A DNA stretch of 64,000 nt. It comes from Brachionus plicatilis (lineage: Eukaryota > Rotifera > Eurotatoria > Ploima > Brachionidae). A program made the translations under genes and the position numbers. The notes under the pieces are model-generated. The model made no database searches. It saw only the letters and a program-made list of their open reading frames with translations, and was not told the DNA's origin. How positions within the stretch are numbered: the first letter of the stretch is position 1; the number at the start of each line of letters is the position of its first letter. Positions 23,498 to 34,500 of the stretch are shown here, in pieces. The DNA lies in the NCBI GenBank assembly GCA_010279815.1, contig QEOQ01000207.1:1332078-1396077 (forward strand). The letters are read 5' to 3'.

Positions 23498-23769
23498 TCT
23501 TTTTTTTGTTTATATTTTCGGTTTTATTTGTAAAAAGTTTTGAATAAAGAATATTTAATGAGTGATAATTTTAAAATATTTGTATGATTTAGCTGTTCAT
23601 GTCCATATGCACCTTGCTAATTAGGATAAGTGGAAAAGCAAGATCCTCTTTTTTGTCATTTTCAATTTGTATTCGAAGTAAATAAATTATATTAATTTTC
23701 TAGCTTTAAAGAAATAAAATGAATTTTTTTTAAAGTAAAAATCGAAAGTTTCTAACTTTCTTCTTAATT

Positions 23770-24410
23770 TTAAAGGGCTTATATTTTACTCAGTACCTAA
23801 TTGTATTTTATCAAGTCCCAAAAAATAATTTAGAAATACCAAATATGTTTTAGTCGTACCAAATTAAATTTTCTAGTACCGAAAAACGTTTTAATCAGTT
23901 TTATTAGAAAAAAAATCTAATTTTTGACGTTTTATAAAATTTTATTTAATTGTAAAAAAAAAAAAGTAAGATTTATTAAAGAAAATTTAAGAAAAAAATT
24001 AAAAATAAACAAATTTATTTATTTCTAGCCAATCGAGCTGATATTTTTATAATTACATCTTTTTGTCCTTTGTTTTTGGTTGTGATACTTCTTGTGATGG
24101 TGATGGTTGTTCTAACGAGTCTGATGGTTGTTCTGAGGATATATATGGTTGTATAGATGATGCTGATGGTTGTACTGATGGATCAATTGTCAATGTAAAA
24201 ATTTCAGATAAATTGGGTGATTCACTTTTCATCCACGCTGACTTTGCTATCTTTGAAAGTCTCCTTTTAAGATTGTCTTCAATTTTTGGTTTCACTGAAA
24301 TAAATTTTTGGTACCAACTAAAATAGTTGTACCTAACAGTATTGGGTATTATTAAAATATTTTTGGTACTTGTAAAACATATTAGGTACTATTTTTTTTG
24401 ATTTTGGATT
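23770..24410. repeat. Inverted pair of related segments, possibly ends of a transposon
   Basis: The plus strand at 23772-23890 (CTTATATTTTACTCAGTACC onward) is related to the minus strand at about 24405-24300. Both share AGTACCTAAT, then AAGTACCAAAAAT-like and further TACC blocks. Both can be read as similar protein: GLYFTQYLIVFYQVPKNNLE on plus, YLICFTSTKNILIIPNT on minus. A third related copy reads GLYFTQYLKYSIQDLII on the minus strand at about 27885-27840. They may be terminal inverted repeats or fragments of a repetitive coding element. Confidence 0.45.
24053..24370 (-). pseudogene. Coding remnant with QPSxSSxQP-type repeat
   Basis: The minus-strand frame runs from IPNTVRYNYFSWYQKFISVK through DNLKRRLSKIAKSAWMKSES to a serine-proline-glutamine tail with imperfect repeats (VQPSAS, IQPYIS, EQPSDS, EQPSPS) and a stop at 24053. 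GC content is above the surroundings, as for coding DNA. No family was recognised. It lies within a region of mobile-element debris and probably belonged to a transposon. Confidence 0.4.
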
Positions 24411-25000
24411 AAATTTTAATTAGTGTTACATAAAATAAGATAGAGAAGCAGAGCTTTATATATGCGAGTAACGAGCCGTTATTTTATAACAAATGTGTTG
24501 AAACATTGATGGGCATAGTTCAAAAAGGGTAGAGGAGGTTTAATTTATTTATTTATTTTTTATTTATTTTTATTGGGTTTGGCTTATTTCATCCAAGTCT
24601 TTATACAATTAAATGTACTTCTTTATAGACAGCATTTTAGAAGTAAAAAATAAAATCAAATTAGTAAATTTAAGTTTTAAAAAATTTGAAATGAGATAGG
24701 TTTAAACAAAAAAACTAAAGAAAAATAGGACAAAAAATTAGATAGTATCTAAATAAATATATAAGAGAAATGTTAATTTTTTTTTTACGCTATTAAGTAG
24801 GGTACCAATTAAATTAAATATTGATAGTATTTATAATGCAGTCTTCGGCTAGGTCGGTAGGGTGGGGTGGGATGTGGAAGATGACGACAATTAGGTTTAA
24901 TTTAAATATATTTATTTTTCAAATTGTAAATGAAATAAGTATATAAAATATGAAATAAAAGTAGAAAAAAAGTATTGATAAACATTTTAATCATATGTAA
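24411..25000. other. AT-rich stretch in mobile-element region
   Basis: Contains a short G-rich patch at about 24846-24895 (GGTCGGTAGGGTGGGGTGGG) and otherwise low-complexity AT sequence. No gene seen. Confidence 0.4.
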
Positions 25001-25875
25001 TTAATTAGTCAATAAATTTTTAAATATTGATAATGTTTTATCTTTTAACTGATTTAATCTTACTACTTTTGTTTGTCTTGGAATTAAATTTATACTTTCT
25101 TTAATTTTAGTAAGCCTATCGTAAGGAAAAGGAATAATTAAAAAGTCATTCATATTTTCTAAACGCGATAATGCGACATACGTTAAGCCTAGTGATCTTT
25201 GAGATTTTCCAAGATCTTTAATGGCTTTTTTAAGTGTCTGTCCCTGGGATTTGTGTATTGTCATACCATATTCTAGTCGAATTGGAACTTGAGTTCTGGT
25301 AGCGGCATGTGTTTAAGAAAACGAACTTATTGGATTAATTGGGATATAATTTTTTTGTGGGGTTCATCAAAAAGTTGAGGACCAGTATAATCCAAAAATT
25401 CGATTATAACTGCTTCCGGTAAATCACCTGGCTTGTAATCTTCTGAGACAATTATATCCTTAATTGTTCCACCAGCACTATTCACAAGTCCTGTGGAAGT
25501 CCATATATTTGAAGTTAAGTATATTTTTGGATTAATTGAGCAATAAATTGAATTAGAAAGACCTGAAAATTGATCACTTTTTAATTTTCTAGCAGCTCCA
25601 TAGCTATTGTGTGCTATAAAATTTATAATTGGCATATTTAGTTCAGTTAACTTTTCATTGTTGTACTTATCAACTTTATCGTTCTCTTAATATAGTCTTG
25701 TAGCGTCAGAAAAATTTTGTATATTAATCAAATTCACAGAATTTTTTAAAAGAAGCTTCCAATCTTCAACAGTGTTCTCACAGTTTCTGCATCTGGGAAG
25801 TAATTCGATAAATTTTGATTGTCTCAGATCTCCAGTTGTATTTGTCTGTCTTTCAACTTTTTCTAACATAACAAC
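25001..25875 (-). pseudogene. Broken PIF1-type DNA helicase (C-terminal part)
   Basis: Three frames on the minus strand make up the C-terminal half of a PIF1-like helicase. The first has QSKFIELLPRCRN and ENTVEDWKLLL. The second has NSYGAARKLKSDQFSGL, IYLTSNIWTSTGLVNSAG and LPEAVIIEFLDYTGPQL. The third has RLEYGMTIHKSQGQTLKKAI and SLGLTYVALSRLENMNDF, which correspond to the late helicase motifs including V and VI. Stops and frameshifts near 25685 and 25310 break it. The N-terminal half with the Walker motifs is absent, replaced at 25877 by an inverted-repeat element. PIF1-type helicases of this kind are common in Helitron transposons and related selfish DNA. No Rep domain was seen, so Helitron origin is not shown. 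Confidence 0.85.
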
Positions 25876-25876
25876 A

Positions 25877-26134
25877 TAGTATTTTTTTATAACTTTTGAA
25901 TGATATTTGATTAAATCTCTCTGCAAAATGCTAAATAATGCAAAATACACTCTGAAAAAATTCTGCATTTAAATTGCGCGGTCAAATGTAATACTTTTTA
26001 ATGGCGTGCATTTTGATGCAAAATGCAGAGTTTTTGCAGAGCCTCACACAAAATTCAGCATGTATTTTGCATTATTTAGCATTTTGCAGAGAGACTTAAT
26101 CAAGTACCATTCAAAAGTTATAAACAAAATACTA
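25877..26134. mobile_element. 258-bp TA-flanked MITE inserted in helicase remnant
   Basis: The arms of about 105 bp are inverted copies. Both carry TAGTATTTT, TTATAACTTTTGAATG, CTCTCTGCAAAATGC, TAAATAATGCAAAATACA and a TCTGCAT block. TA at both ends suits a Tc1/mariner-type target. Its left end is where similarity to the PIF1 helicase stops. Confidence 0.75.
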
Positions 26135-26451
26135 TTTGATCTGATTTTTTTGATCCTAAACTTCAAGATGCCGTAAAGACAATGAGAATAATAAAATGTA
26201 AAAATCTTTTCTGTACTTTTTGTACTTTGTGGTAAATTTAATTTTTTGACGCTGTTCCGTAATTAACTTTCTTAACTTTTTGACTTTTTGAATAAATAGT
26301 TTAAAAATTAATTTTCATTTTAAATTATATTTCTCTAACTGACTGGTTTTGTGAAATTCATTACAAAAGAACAGAACAAAGTGTAAAAAAATTAAATAAC
26401 TTTTTTTCTAAAAGTTTAAAATTAATTAAGTGAATGCAGAATGTTGCAACT

Positions 26452-26592
26452 TTCAAAGTTGCATCAACTGTAAAAGTCTGCTAATGATTTGCAAAATCTC
26501 TGCAAAATGCCCTACGCTAGATTAAGTTGAAATTTAATCTCTGCTAAACTCTGCAAATTTAGCAGACCTTGATATTTGATGCAACTTTGAAT
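26452..26592. mobile_element. Small inverted-repeat element
   Basis: The left end, TTCAAAGTTGCATCAACT followed by GTCTGCTAA, is matched inverted at the right end by TTAGCAGACC and TTTGATGCAACTTTGAA. Internal CTCTGCAAA words echo the neighbouring 25877 element, so the two may be related families. Confidence 0.55.
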
Positions 26593-26748
26593 AATAATAT
26601 ATATAAGCTACAGCAAGACTAGCTTGCGGAGGTGGCCTACTAGGAGGTCACCTATGGTAGCTCCTTGCACATTACACATAAAAATTTACTGCAAAAAGAA
26701 AAAACTGTTCAATTAAATTTTTAGGTCAAAATAATAATAAATAATAAT

Positions 26749-27397
26749 NNNNNNNNNNNNNNNNNNNNNNNNNNNNNNNNNNNNNNNNNNNNNNNNNNNN
26801 NNNNNNNNNNNNNNNNNNNNNNNNNNNNNNNNNNNNNNNNNNNNNNNNNNNNNNNNNNNNNNNNNNNNNNNNNNNNNNNNNNNNNNNNNNNNNNNNNNNN
26901 NNNNNNNNNNNNNNNNNNNNNNNNNNNNNNNNNNNNNNNNNNNNNNNNNNNNNNNNNNNNNNNNNNNNNNNNNNNNNNNNNNNNNNNNNNNNNNNNNNNN
27001 NNNNNNNNNNNNNNNNNNNNNNNNNNNNNNNNNNNNNNNNNNNNNNNNNNNNNNNNNNNNNNNNNNNNNNNNNNNNNNNNNNNNNNNNNNNNNNNNNNNN
27101 NNNNNNNNNNNNNNNNNNNNNNNNNNNNNNNNNNNNNNNNNNNNNNNNNNNNNNNNNNNNNNNNNNNNNNNNNNNNNNNNNNNNNNNNNNNNNNNNNNNN
27201 NNNNNNNNNNNNNNNNNNNNNNNNNNNNNNNNNNNNNNNNNNNNNNNNNNNNNNNNNNNNNNNNNNNNNNNNNNNNNNNNNNNNNNNNNNNNNNNNNNNN
27301 NNNNNNNNNNNNNNNNNNNNNNNNNNNNNNNNNNNNNNNNNNNNNNNNNNNNNNNNNNNNNNNNNNNNNNNNNNNNNNNNNNNNNNNNNNNNNNNNN
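26749..27397. other. Assembly gap (run of N)
   Basis: 649 unresolved bases. Any reading frame drawn through it is meaningless. It falls in the repeat-rich block, which probably caused the gap. Confidence 0.99.
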
Positions 27398-27669
27398 CAT
27401 AATTTTGAAATATTATATTTCAATCTTGCACATCTAATGAAATAAATTTTTAAAAGAAAAAAAAGTTTACCATATAGGGGGTCATCTAGTTTTATTTTAT
27501 TTTTTTGAATTTTATTTTATTTTATTGAATTTTATTTTTTTTACACAAAACTTTAATTTGTCGGCAAGCTTATTATCAATTAATTGTAAATTTCATGGCA
27601 GATAAAATAGTAAAAGAACAATAATTGTTTGTTGTTTTCTTTTATTTACATTAAAGTGTTAGATTTTAT

Positions 27670-27888
27670 TATTATACAAAACCGATAGCCAATAGTTTCG
27701 CTGAAGAATTCGTCGAATCAGAATGCAGGGTTTCAATTCTTGAATTGAAAATTCGTTCAGTATCCAAGATTTTCCTATGTACACATCTGGTTATTAGCTC
27801 GTCGCGATGCTCGTTCCTCGCAATAATTAGGTCCTGAATAGAATATTTTAAGTACTGAGTAAAATATAGGCCATTTTAAAGTACCTTA
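27670..27888 (-). pseudogene. Unrecognised coding remnant with GLYFTQYL start
   Basis: An open minus-strand frame reads GLYFTQYLKYSIQDLII, then ARNEHRDELITRCVHRKILD and TERIFNSRIETLHSD, to a stop at about 27670. Its start matches the plus-strand segment at 23772. GC content is raised. No family recognised; likely part of a repetitive element. Confidence 0.4.
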
Positions 27889-29547
27889 ATTTTTATTTGA
27901 ATTTTTTTTTCTATAGTATATTAAACAAAAATTTCTATATTCAAATTAAACTTAAATTTTAAGATTGAAAAATTTAATCTGCTTATTTACTAAAATTTCG
28001 AAAAATTCTAATTTTTTGATTATTTTGGATGCTCAATTTCAATCAGAATTAGTACTAATACATTTGCCAAGTTGAATAAATACAAAATTTTATTTCAGAT
28101 TTCAAATAAACAAAAAGTTTTTCCCGAAAAGTTTATCTCTTTGTCAAAAATATTAAAATTGTTCAAAAAAATTTTAAAAATTTGAACTAAATTCAAAATT
28201 TATAAAATCAGTTGTTGGAACAAAACACAAATTTCTTAGAATTAAATCTAGATAATTTAAGCTAGATGACTATAATTTATTTTTAAAAAATGACAACTAA
28301 TAATTTAAGATGACGATTAGTACATTTATTTGTTAATTTTTATTATGACTTTTAATCAAAATAAAGACGCTTTAAATGGGGCATAAAAAAATTATCTTAA
28401 TTGAAACTTAACGAGCTAAAGCTTCCTCAGATAATGGGCTTGTCCAAATAAATGTGGAAAAAATTAATTTTTTGATTTTAATATTTTGGTTCAATTCAAA
28501 GTACCGGTATCCTTACTGCTATAGCTGAACGTTACCATGCTATCTTATCAATAAGATTCACACGCATTCAACACGCAGTCATATTAACTAAAAAAGATAA
28601 TTTTTTTTAAATTTAAAATTTTTGTGTGAAATTTTTTTGTGATTAATTGAGTTTATTTTTTTAATTGAGTTTTTTTTTAAATAAAATTGTGATGTTTTAT
28701 TTTAAATTGTGTAATCGATTTATAAAATTTTTTTGTAGGCCATATGAAAATAAAATAAAATTGAAAATATTATAAATAAACATAATGGGGCTTGTTCAAC
28801 TAAATTCTAAAATATATTTAACTGGGAATACCCCTTCTTCTCCACTTAAAAAAAAGCAGACTAGACGACAAGTTTTGGTTCATGTTAAATTTGGTAACAA
28901 ACATATCATTATTTAAATGCAAATTTTATTGATACCATTTAAAACAAAAAAAAAAAGTTTTATTAAATTTTCTTTATGTGCATCAAAAAATTCCGCCCTA
29001 TATCATGTGGGCTTTTTCGATTTTTAAACTTCTAGGTTTATATCCTATTTATAAAAAAGTTAAAAATAGATTCATTGAAATTATGTAATAAAAGCAAATT
29101 TATTTTTAGAAATTAAATATTAAAATTTAATCAATTTAGTCAAGTTTGAAATCGAAAATTTGCTTTTCTCTTAAGTAAAAAATACTCATTAAACAGAATA
29201 ATTTTCCAATTTAAGCCAATTTAAATCAAATATTATATCAAAATCGTAATTCGAAAAATTTTGATTAATTTTTTAAAGTTTTTAAATATACAATTGAAAT
29301 TTTTAATTAAAATAATATTCAAAATAAACTTAATTTTTTTGTGCTTTTTTCTGTGTATTATTCATATGTTTAGTTAGATTTATAGGTAAAAGTGAATTCA
29401 AATAAAGCAAAAATTATTTAAAATTAGATTTTAACTGCAGACTTAAAAAAGGTTGCAAATTTTTGCTTTCAAATTTTCTACTACATTGGTACATTCAATT
29501 GCAATTTGCGAGTTTTTTCAAATTATAATTAAGATCGCACAACAAAA
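27889..29547. other. AT-rich intergenic stretch upstream of RPL24
   Basis: No gene recognised. Two similar short motifs, ATAATGGGCTTGTCCAA at about 28434 and ATAATGGGGCTTGTTCAA at about 28784, form a weak direct repeat. Confidence 0.4.
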
Positions 29548-30372
29548 ATGAAGTAAGTCTTTTTGTTTGCTGTTCACCTATGTATCGATAGACTTTGCCT
29601 AAATCCTTTAATTCCAATTCAATCGTCCATGAATCGATTAAATTCTAGAAAGTTTTTCAAAACGCCATTAACGTCCTGTAACTTGATTATATCCGGTTCT
29701 GGGAAGAAAAAAATCACTGTGAACAAAGTCTATGCGAGCCGATTTTTCCCTCAAATAAATAAATTTAAAATTTTAAAATTTATTAAGAACCGAATTGTGT
29801 ATATTCAGCGGGTTCAAAATTTACCCCGGTCACGGCAAAAGAGTAGTCAAGCCTGATTTAAGAGTAAATTATTTGACATTTTTTTTTGACAAATAAAAAA
29901 ATTAAATCTTTTTTAGACTTTGGTTTTTATCAGCAGAAAATGTGAGGCTTCGTACAATTTCAAACGAAACCCAAGATCCATCAACTGGACCGTCTTGTAC
30001 AGACGTAAACACAAGAAGGGTCAAGTAAGAAAAAAATTAATTTTCACTAAGACCTGATTTTATTTTTTGTTTTTTTAGGTTGAAATCGAGGCTAAAAAGA
30101 AGTCGCGCAGACTAGCCAAGTTCCAACGAGCTATCACTGGTGCCACACTGGAAGATATCATGAAAAAAAGAAATCAAAAACCAGAAGTCCGTAAAGCTGA
30201 GCGAGAACAAGCCATCAGAGCCGCTAAGGAATTGAAAAAAGCTAAAGCTTCGACCAAGAAACCAACCGTTCCCTCACAAGTCGCTGCCAAAAAGGTTCAA
30301 GCTAAGCAACAAATGCCAAAGGCTTCTGCCAAACCAGCCGCTAAACCAGCCAAAATACCTGGCTTGAGATAA
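29548..30372 (+). CDS. RPL24: 60S ribosomal protein L24 (eL24)
   Basis: Four exons: 29548-29552 (only ATGAA), 29788-29863, 29917-30024 and 30079-30372. Total 160 residues, the usual length (human 157). Readable eL24 blocks are [68 protein letters not shown] and [20 protein letters not shown], followed by an alanine/lysine tail. It is a structural protein of the large ribosomal subunit. The first exon is minimal, holding one codon and two bases, so the start is set by the intron at GTAAGT. The 29-residue zinc-finger-like N-terminus of the family keeps only part of its cysteines (C in ELC, C in RKC). Convergent with the neuropeptide gene at 30552. Confidence 0.96.
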
Positions 30373-30419
30373 ACGAATTAAATGAGTAGTGCTATTTTTT
30401 TAATTCGATTCTCGAAAAA

Positions 30420-30425
30420 AATAAA
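30420..30425 (+). terminator. Poly(A) signal of RPL24
   Basis: AATAAA 48 bases after the RPL24 stop codon, followed by a T-rich stretch. Confidence 0.6.
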
Positions 30426-30551
30426 TTTTAACAAAAATTCTCTTTTTTATTTTACATTGGAAAAAAATTTGACAAACTATTTATTAAAGTAGTTAAAAAT
30501 GGTCATTAAAATGAAAAATTTAAAAAAAATCTACTAATGATGAAAAAAATC

Positions 30552-30818
30552 TCAATCTTTTTTCGCCAATATTCTCATCACTTGAATTACTTTGGTAAAG
30601 TAATCTCTGGCTTCTTCATTTGACATTTCTTTAATATTCTTCAGTATTTCTACTTTAAGTATGTTGGTTAATTTATGAGCTGTTTGAGCCGTATTCTCAT
30701 TTGATTCCAATCGTTTGCCCAGCCTTGGCAATGAGTGCTCAATGTCAACAAAAAATTGCCCATTCACGACTATGCCGATGGCTATTACGGCTATTAGTAT
30801 CAAACCTAAACGATTCAT
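30552..30818 (-). CDS. Neuropeptide precursor with one amidated PRL-type peptide
   Basis: 88 residues, single exon. A typical signal peptide (MNRLGLILIAVIAIGIVVNG) is directly followed by QFFVDIEHSLPRL-GKR. Cleavage after NG leaves an N-terminal Gln that can cyclise to pyroglutamate. Gly before Lys-Arg is the amidation donor and dibasic cleavage site. The predicted mature peptide is pQFFVDIEHSLPRL-amide. A 52-residue C-terminal extension without cysteines follows. The one-peptide layout (signal, pGlu peptide, GKR, tail) is that of GnRH/AKH-type precursors, while the PRL-amide ending recalls PRXamide (pyrokinin/neuromedin-U-like) peptides. Family assignment is open. It would be secreted from neurons or gland cells and act on a G-protein-coupled receptor. 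Confidence 0.8.
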   Translation of the reverse strand: MNRLGLILIAVIAIGIVVNGQFFVDIEHSLPRLGKRLESNENTAQTAHKLTNILKVEILKNIKEMSNEEARDYFTKVIQVMRILAKKD

Positions 30819-31513
30819 TTAAAAATTTTATTCAAAAATCTAAAAAAAAAATTTTTTTTTTCTTCAAAATTTAAAGATATAATGGAAAAAATAACAGATT
30901 TTGAATATATCTATTCATGGGACTAAACTTTATTCAAAAAATATTACGCTTTTATTTCTTCTAATTTTTTTACTAGCATACATTGGAATTTTTTCTATGA
31001 TTGAACTAAAATTTTTTATTAATATCTTGAATACTATCTATTAGAATGAATTGTAAATACAATATAAGCTCGTTTATGAAACTTAAAAAACATTTAAAGT
31101 TTGATTTATTCTATTTTTAAACGCTTTGATGAGGTGAAACAATTAATAGCAGAGAAATTGAGACTGAGATAAAAAAAAAATTTTGTTTCCTTAAAAATAA
31201 TTTCTGAAAAATTTTCAAATGATAGATATGTTTGCTATTTTTTAACCAGGGAAGCATCAATATGCAAAGTTTATTGTTCTATAGAATGTTTCTTTGCTGA
31301 AAAATTAAATTAAGTGTAATTTTATTTAAACATTTAATTATTTTTATATCTAAATATTTCTTTATTTAATTGATAAAATTTTATTTAAATTAGTAAATCT
31401 AAAGAAAATTCTAATCGAAAATAAATTTGTTCCATCATAAAATAAATTATTGTCTTTTGCGTTTCTAATCTCTTAATTTTATATACTAATAAATTTATTA
31501 ATCTAATAAATGT
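30819..31513. other. AT-rich intergenic stretch
   Basis: Holds the presumed promoter of the neuropeptide gene and the 3' flank of CFAP57, both on the minus strand. No motif could be pinned down. Confidence 0.4.
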
Positions 31514-34500
31514 TCAAAATTGAACAATTTTTTTAGAAATAGATTTACACGATTCAAAAAATGACTTGAGCAATTTTGGATTCTTATATCTTAATTCATA
31601 TTGTCTGCTTAATTTGTCATTTTTTTTGCTAATTTTTTTTTTCGTCATTCCAAATACCTGAGCATTACTAGTCTGATTCATTTGTTTTAAAATGCCAATT
31701 TTTTTTTGTATTATACTTGACAGGTTTTCTTCGCAAGATTGTATCAAAATTTTTAAATTATCATTCATAGCTTTATACCTGTTTTTCGTGTGCTCTACTT
31801 GATCTAGCTCGAATTTTAGAATATAATTTATTTTATTAAGTTGGTCGATTTTTTTTGCCATTTCCATTTTATTTCTAAGCTTGGAGTCGAGCTCTCTCTG
31901 ACTCAAATCGGCCGCTTTCTTACAGTTTTCCACCTGTTCAAATTTAATTGAATAATTTTTTTTTTCCTTAAGAAAATTTTCGTTATGAGCCCTTTGTTTT
32001 TCTTTTAAAATATCAAATTTTTCCTTCACTTGGCAGATTTTTTTGCGCACAAAACAAGTCTCGGTTTTTAAATCCCGAATCCTACTACCTAGGCTATCAA
32101 CAGAGTGTTTGTTGAAAAAAATCATATTATTGAACATGTCATCCTGATTAGATTCCATTTCAAAATTCTCGCTTTTCAAAAGTTTAATTACTTTTTTCAA
32201 ATGTTCAAGCTTAAATTTCATCTCACTATGAAGCTCATTGATTCGAATTTTTTCAATATTCTTCAAATTACTGCTTTCTAATTCTCTGCTTGTACCATTA
32301 GATTCGCTCAGTCTATTTATACCATCTAAAATATCCTTGTTAATTGAGCTCAGCTCTTGGAATTGAGAACTCAATTTATTGTTAAGAACAAATTTTTTGT
32401 TCAACTCGAATTCGGCATTTTCCTTAGCAATTTGCAAATCTTTTTGTAATTTAAATTTTAACTTATCTAATCTGTGATAATTTTTCTTAAATTTGTCATC
32501 ATCTATTTGCCTCATTTCCTTGTAAAGACTCCTTAAACAAGTTAAATTAAGCTTTGCTTCATAATTAATCGTTTTAGTTTGCTCTTTGTGTATCATATCC
32601 TTTAGCTTCAGTTGATAATTTTGATCATCTTCTTGCTCTATAATGACTTGTTTTAAATTCAAGTCGTTTGATATTATTTTTTTAATATCATTTTTTGTTA
32701 TCAAAATATCATTAAAAAATTCTTGTGCTTGAGGCTCCAATTTTAAGATTGTCTCTTGATTAGTTTGGTTGGTGATCGAGTGGTGTGAAACTGGCGATGG
32801 CATTAAAAACGCCTCGTTTCCACCATTCATATTACACAATACTAAGAGACCATCGTCAAAAGCACTTATCAAAAATATCCTATTCATACAATTTGATATT
32901 ACTAGTTGACTTATTCCGCAATTTTGATAAAAATTTTCATTGACTATCTGCCATTTGCTTGTTTTGCCCATAGAGAACTTTAAGTGTAGGACATGACCCT
33001 TCTGATTGCCAAAAAAAATGGTGTTCCCAAATGAGCAAAAGCAGCTGATATCCAACTTTTTCAAATCAACAATTTTCTCCAGCACAATGTCTTCTATGGT
33101 GGCCGTATTTGCTTCGGAGCTGATTGTCTTGTTGAACTTGCACGACAAAATTCTAAGACTGTTGAGTTTGTCAACTGCAAAAATTATTAAATTGGTTTCG
33201 GCATTCGAAATGGAAACATGCTTAAATTGAACTTGTTTTTCTATGTACTCATATAATCTGTGTCCAGTAAATGCGTTCCAAATGCAGATTATGCCCGAAT
33301 TAGAACAGCTAATGATACACTGGTCGTCTTCGAGCCACATAAAATGCTGAATTTTACCAATTCTCTGCTTTATTTGGACACATTTTTCAAAAGTCCACAC
33401 ATTAAAAATTTTTATTGTGTTCAAACTAGAGGCTGCTAATTGACTTCCGCCATTTGAAAACTTCATAAAATTACTGTGGCCTTGTAATAAAAAATTTTAA
33501 ATTCTCATTTTTTAATTAAAAAAAATATGCAATTTTTTTCCTAATTTTAATGTTAAATTCATCACTTAAAATAAATAAATATTTAAATTTTAACACTTTT
33601 TAAAAAATTAAATTTTGACACAATATCTTCTGTTGAAAAATTTCACTTTTTCCGTTCGTTCAATTTAAAAAATTCAATTACTTATTTTGAATGAAAATAT
33701 TTTTTTCAAGTCATTGAGAATAATCGAGTAAAGATCAATTTTGTTCAAAAAAGAAGCAGCTAAATAGAGTCCAGTCGGATGTATGGCTACACAAGCCACA
33801 TGTTCTTCCAATTTTTTGCTATATTCAATTTTTTTATCAATAAAATTCCAAATTTTAATTGTTCCTTCTTGTGCATACGTGACCATCAGTGGCTTTTGGT
33901 AGCAAGTGTCCATGGACAATATTTTAGTATGATGAAACGACTTAATCAAATTGAACCTAAGGACATGCTTTTTGTAGATGTGATCACTGGTTAAATCAAG
34001 TTTGTATATGTTGTTCGATTCTGTGAAGCAAATCAAGCAGTTTTGGGACTTGTTGATTCCCATTTGGGTGATTTGTTCACTAGACGAAGCCAAAAGTTGA
34101 TCATTGGTCATGCTGCCACCTTGAGAAGTTAATTAATTTTCAAAAGTAAAATTTTTATAAAATGAACAGTCATTCTTTTTATTTATAAAAGCTTGATACA
34201 TTTTTATACCTCTGAAATGATCTTATTGGGAATAAATTACGTCTTTTTCTGATTACTTGTCAATAAAAATTGTGACACAAATTTATCAAAGAACTTTTAA
34301 TACAATTTCAGTATTTTAAAAAGAAATTTATTTCGTCAAATTTTATATACCAAGGCCAAATAAGAGAGTTAGATAATTATCTGAATTGATAAGTAATCAA
34401 GGATACGCGAAACTCAATTAAAAATAAAATATTCAACTTTCTAATCTTTTTTTTTGCCTAGTTCTTAAAATCTGAAAATTAAATTAGATCTTTAAATTAA

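Noticed and set aside
26713..27423. Long open frames on the minus strand
   Set aside because: They run almost entirely through unresolved N bases.
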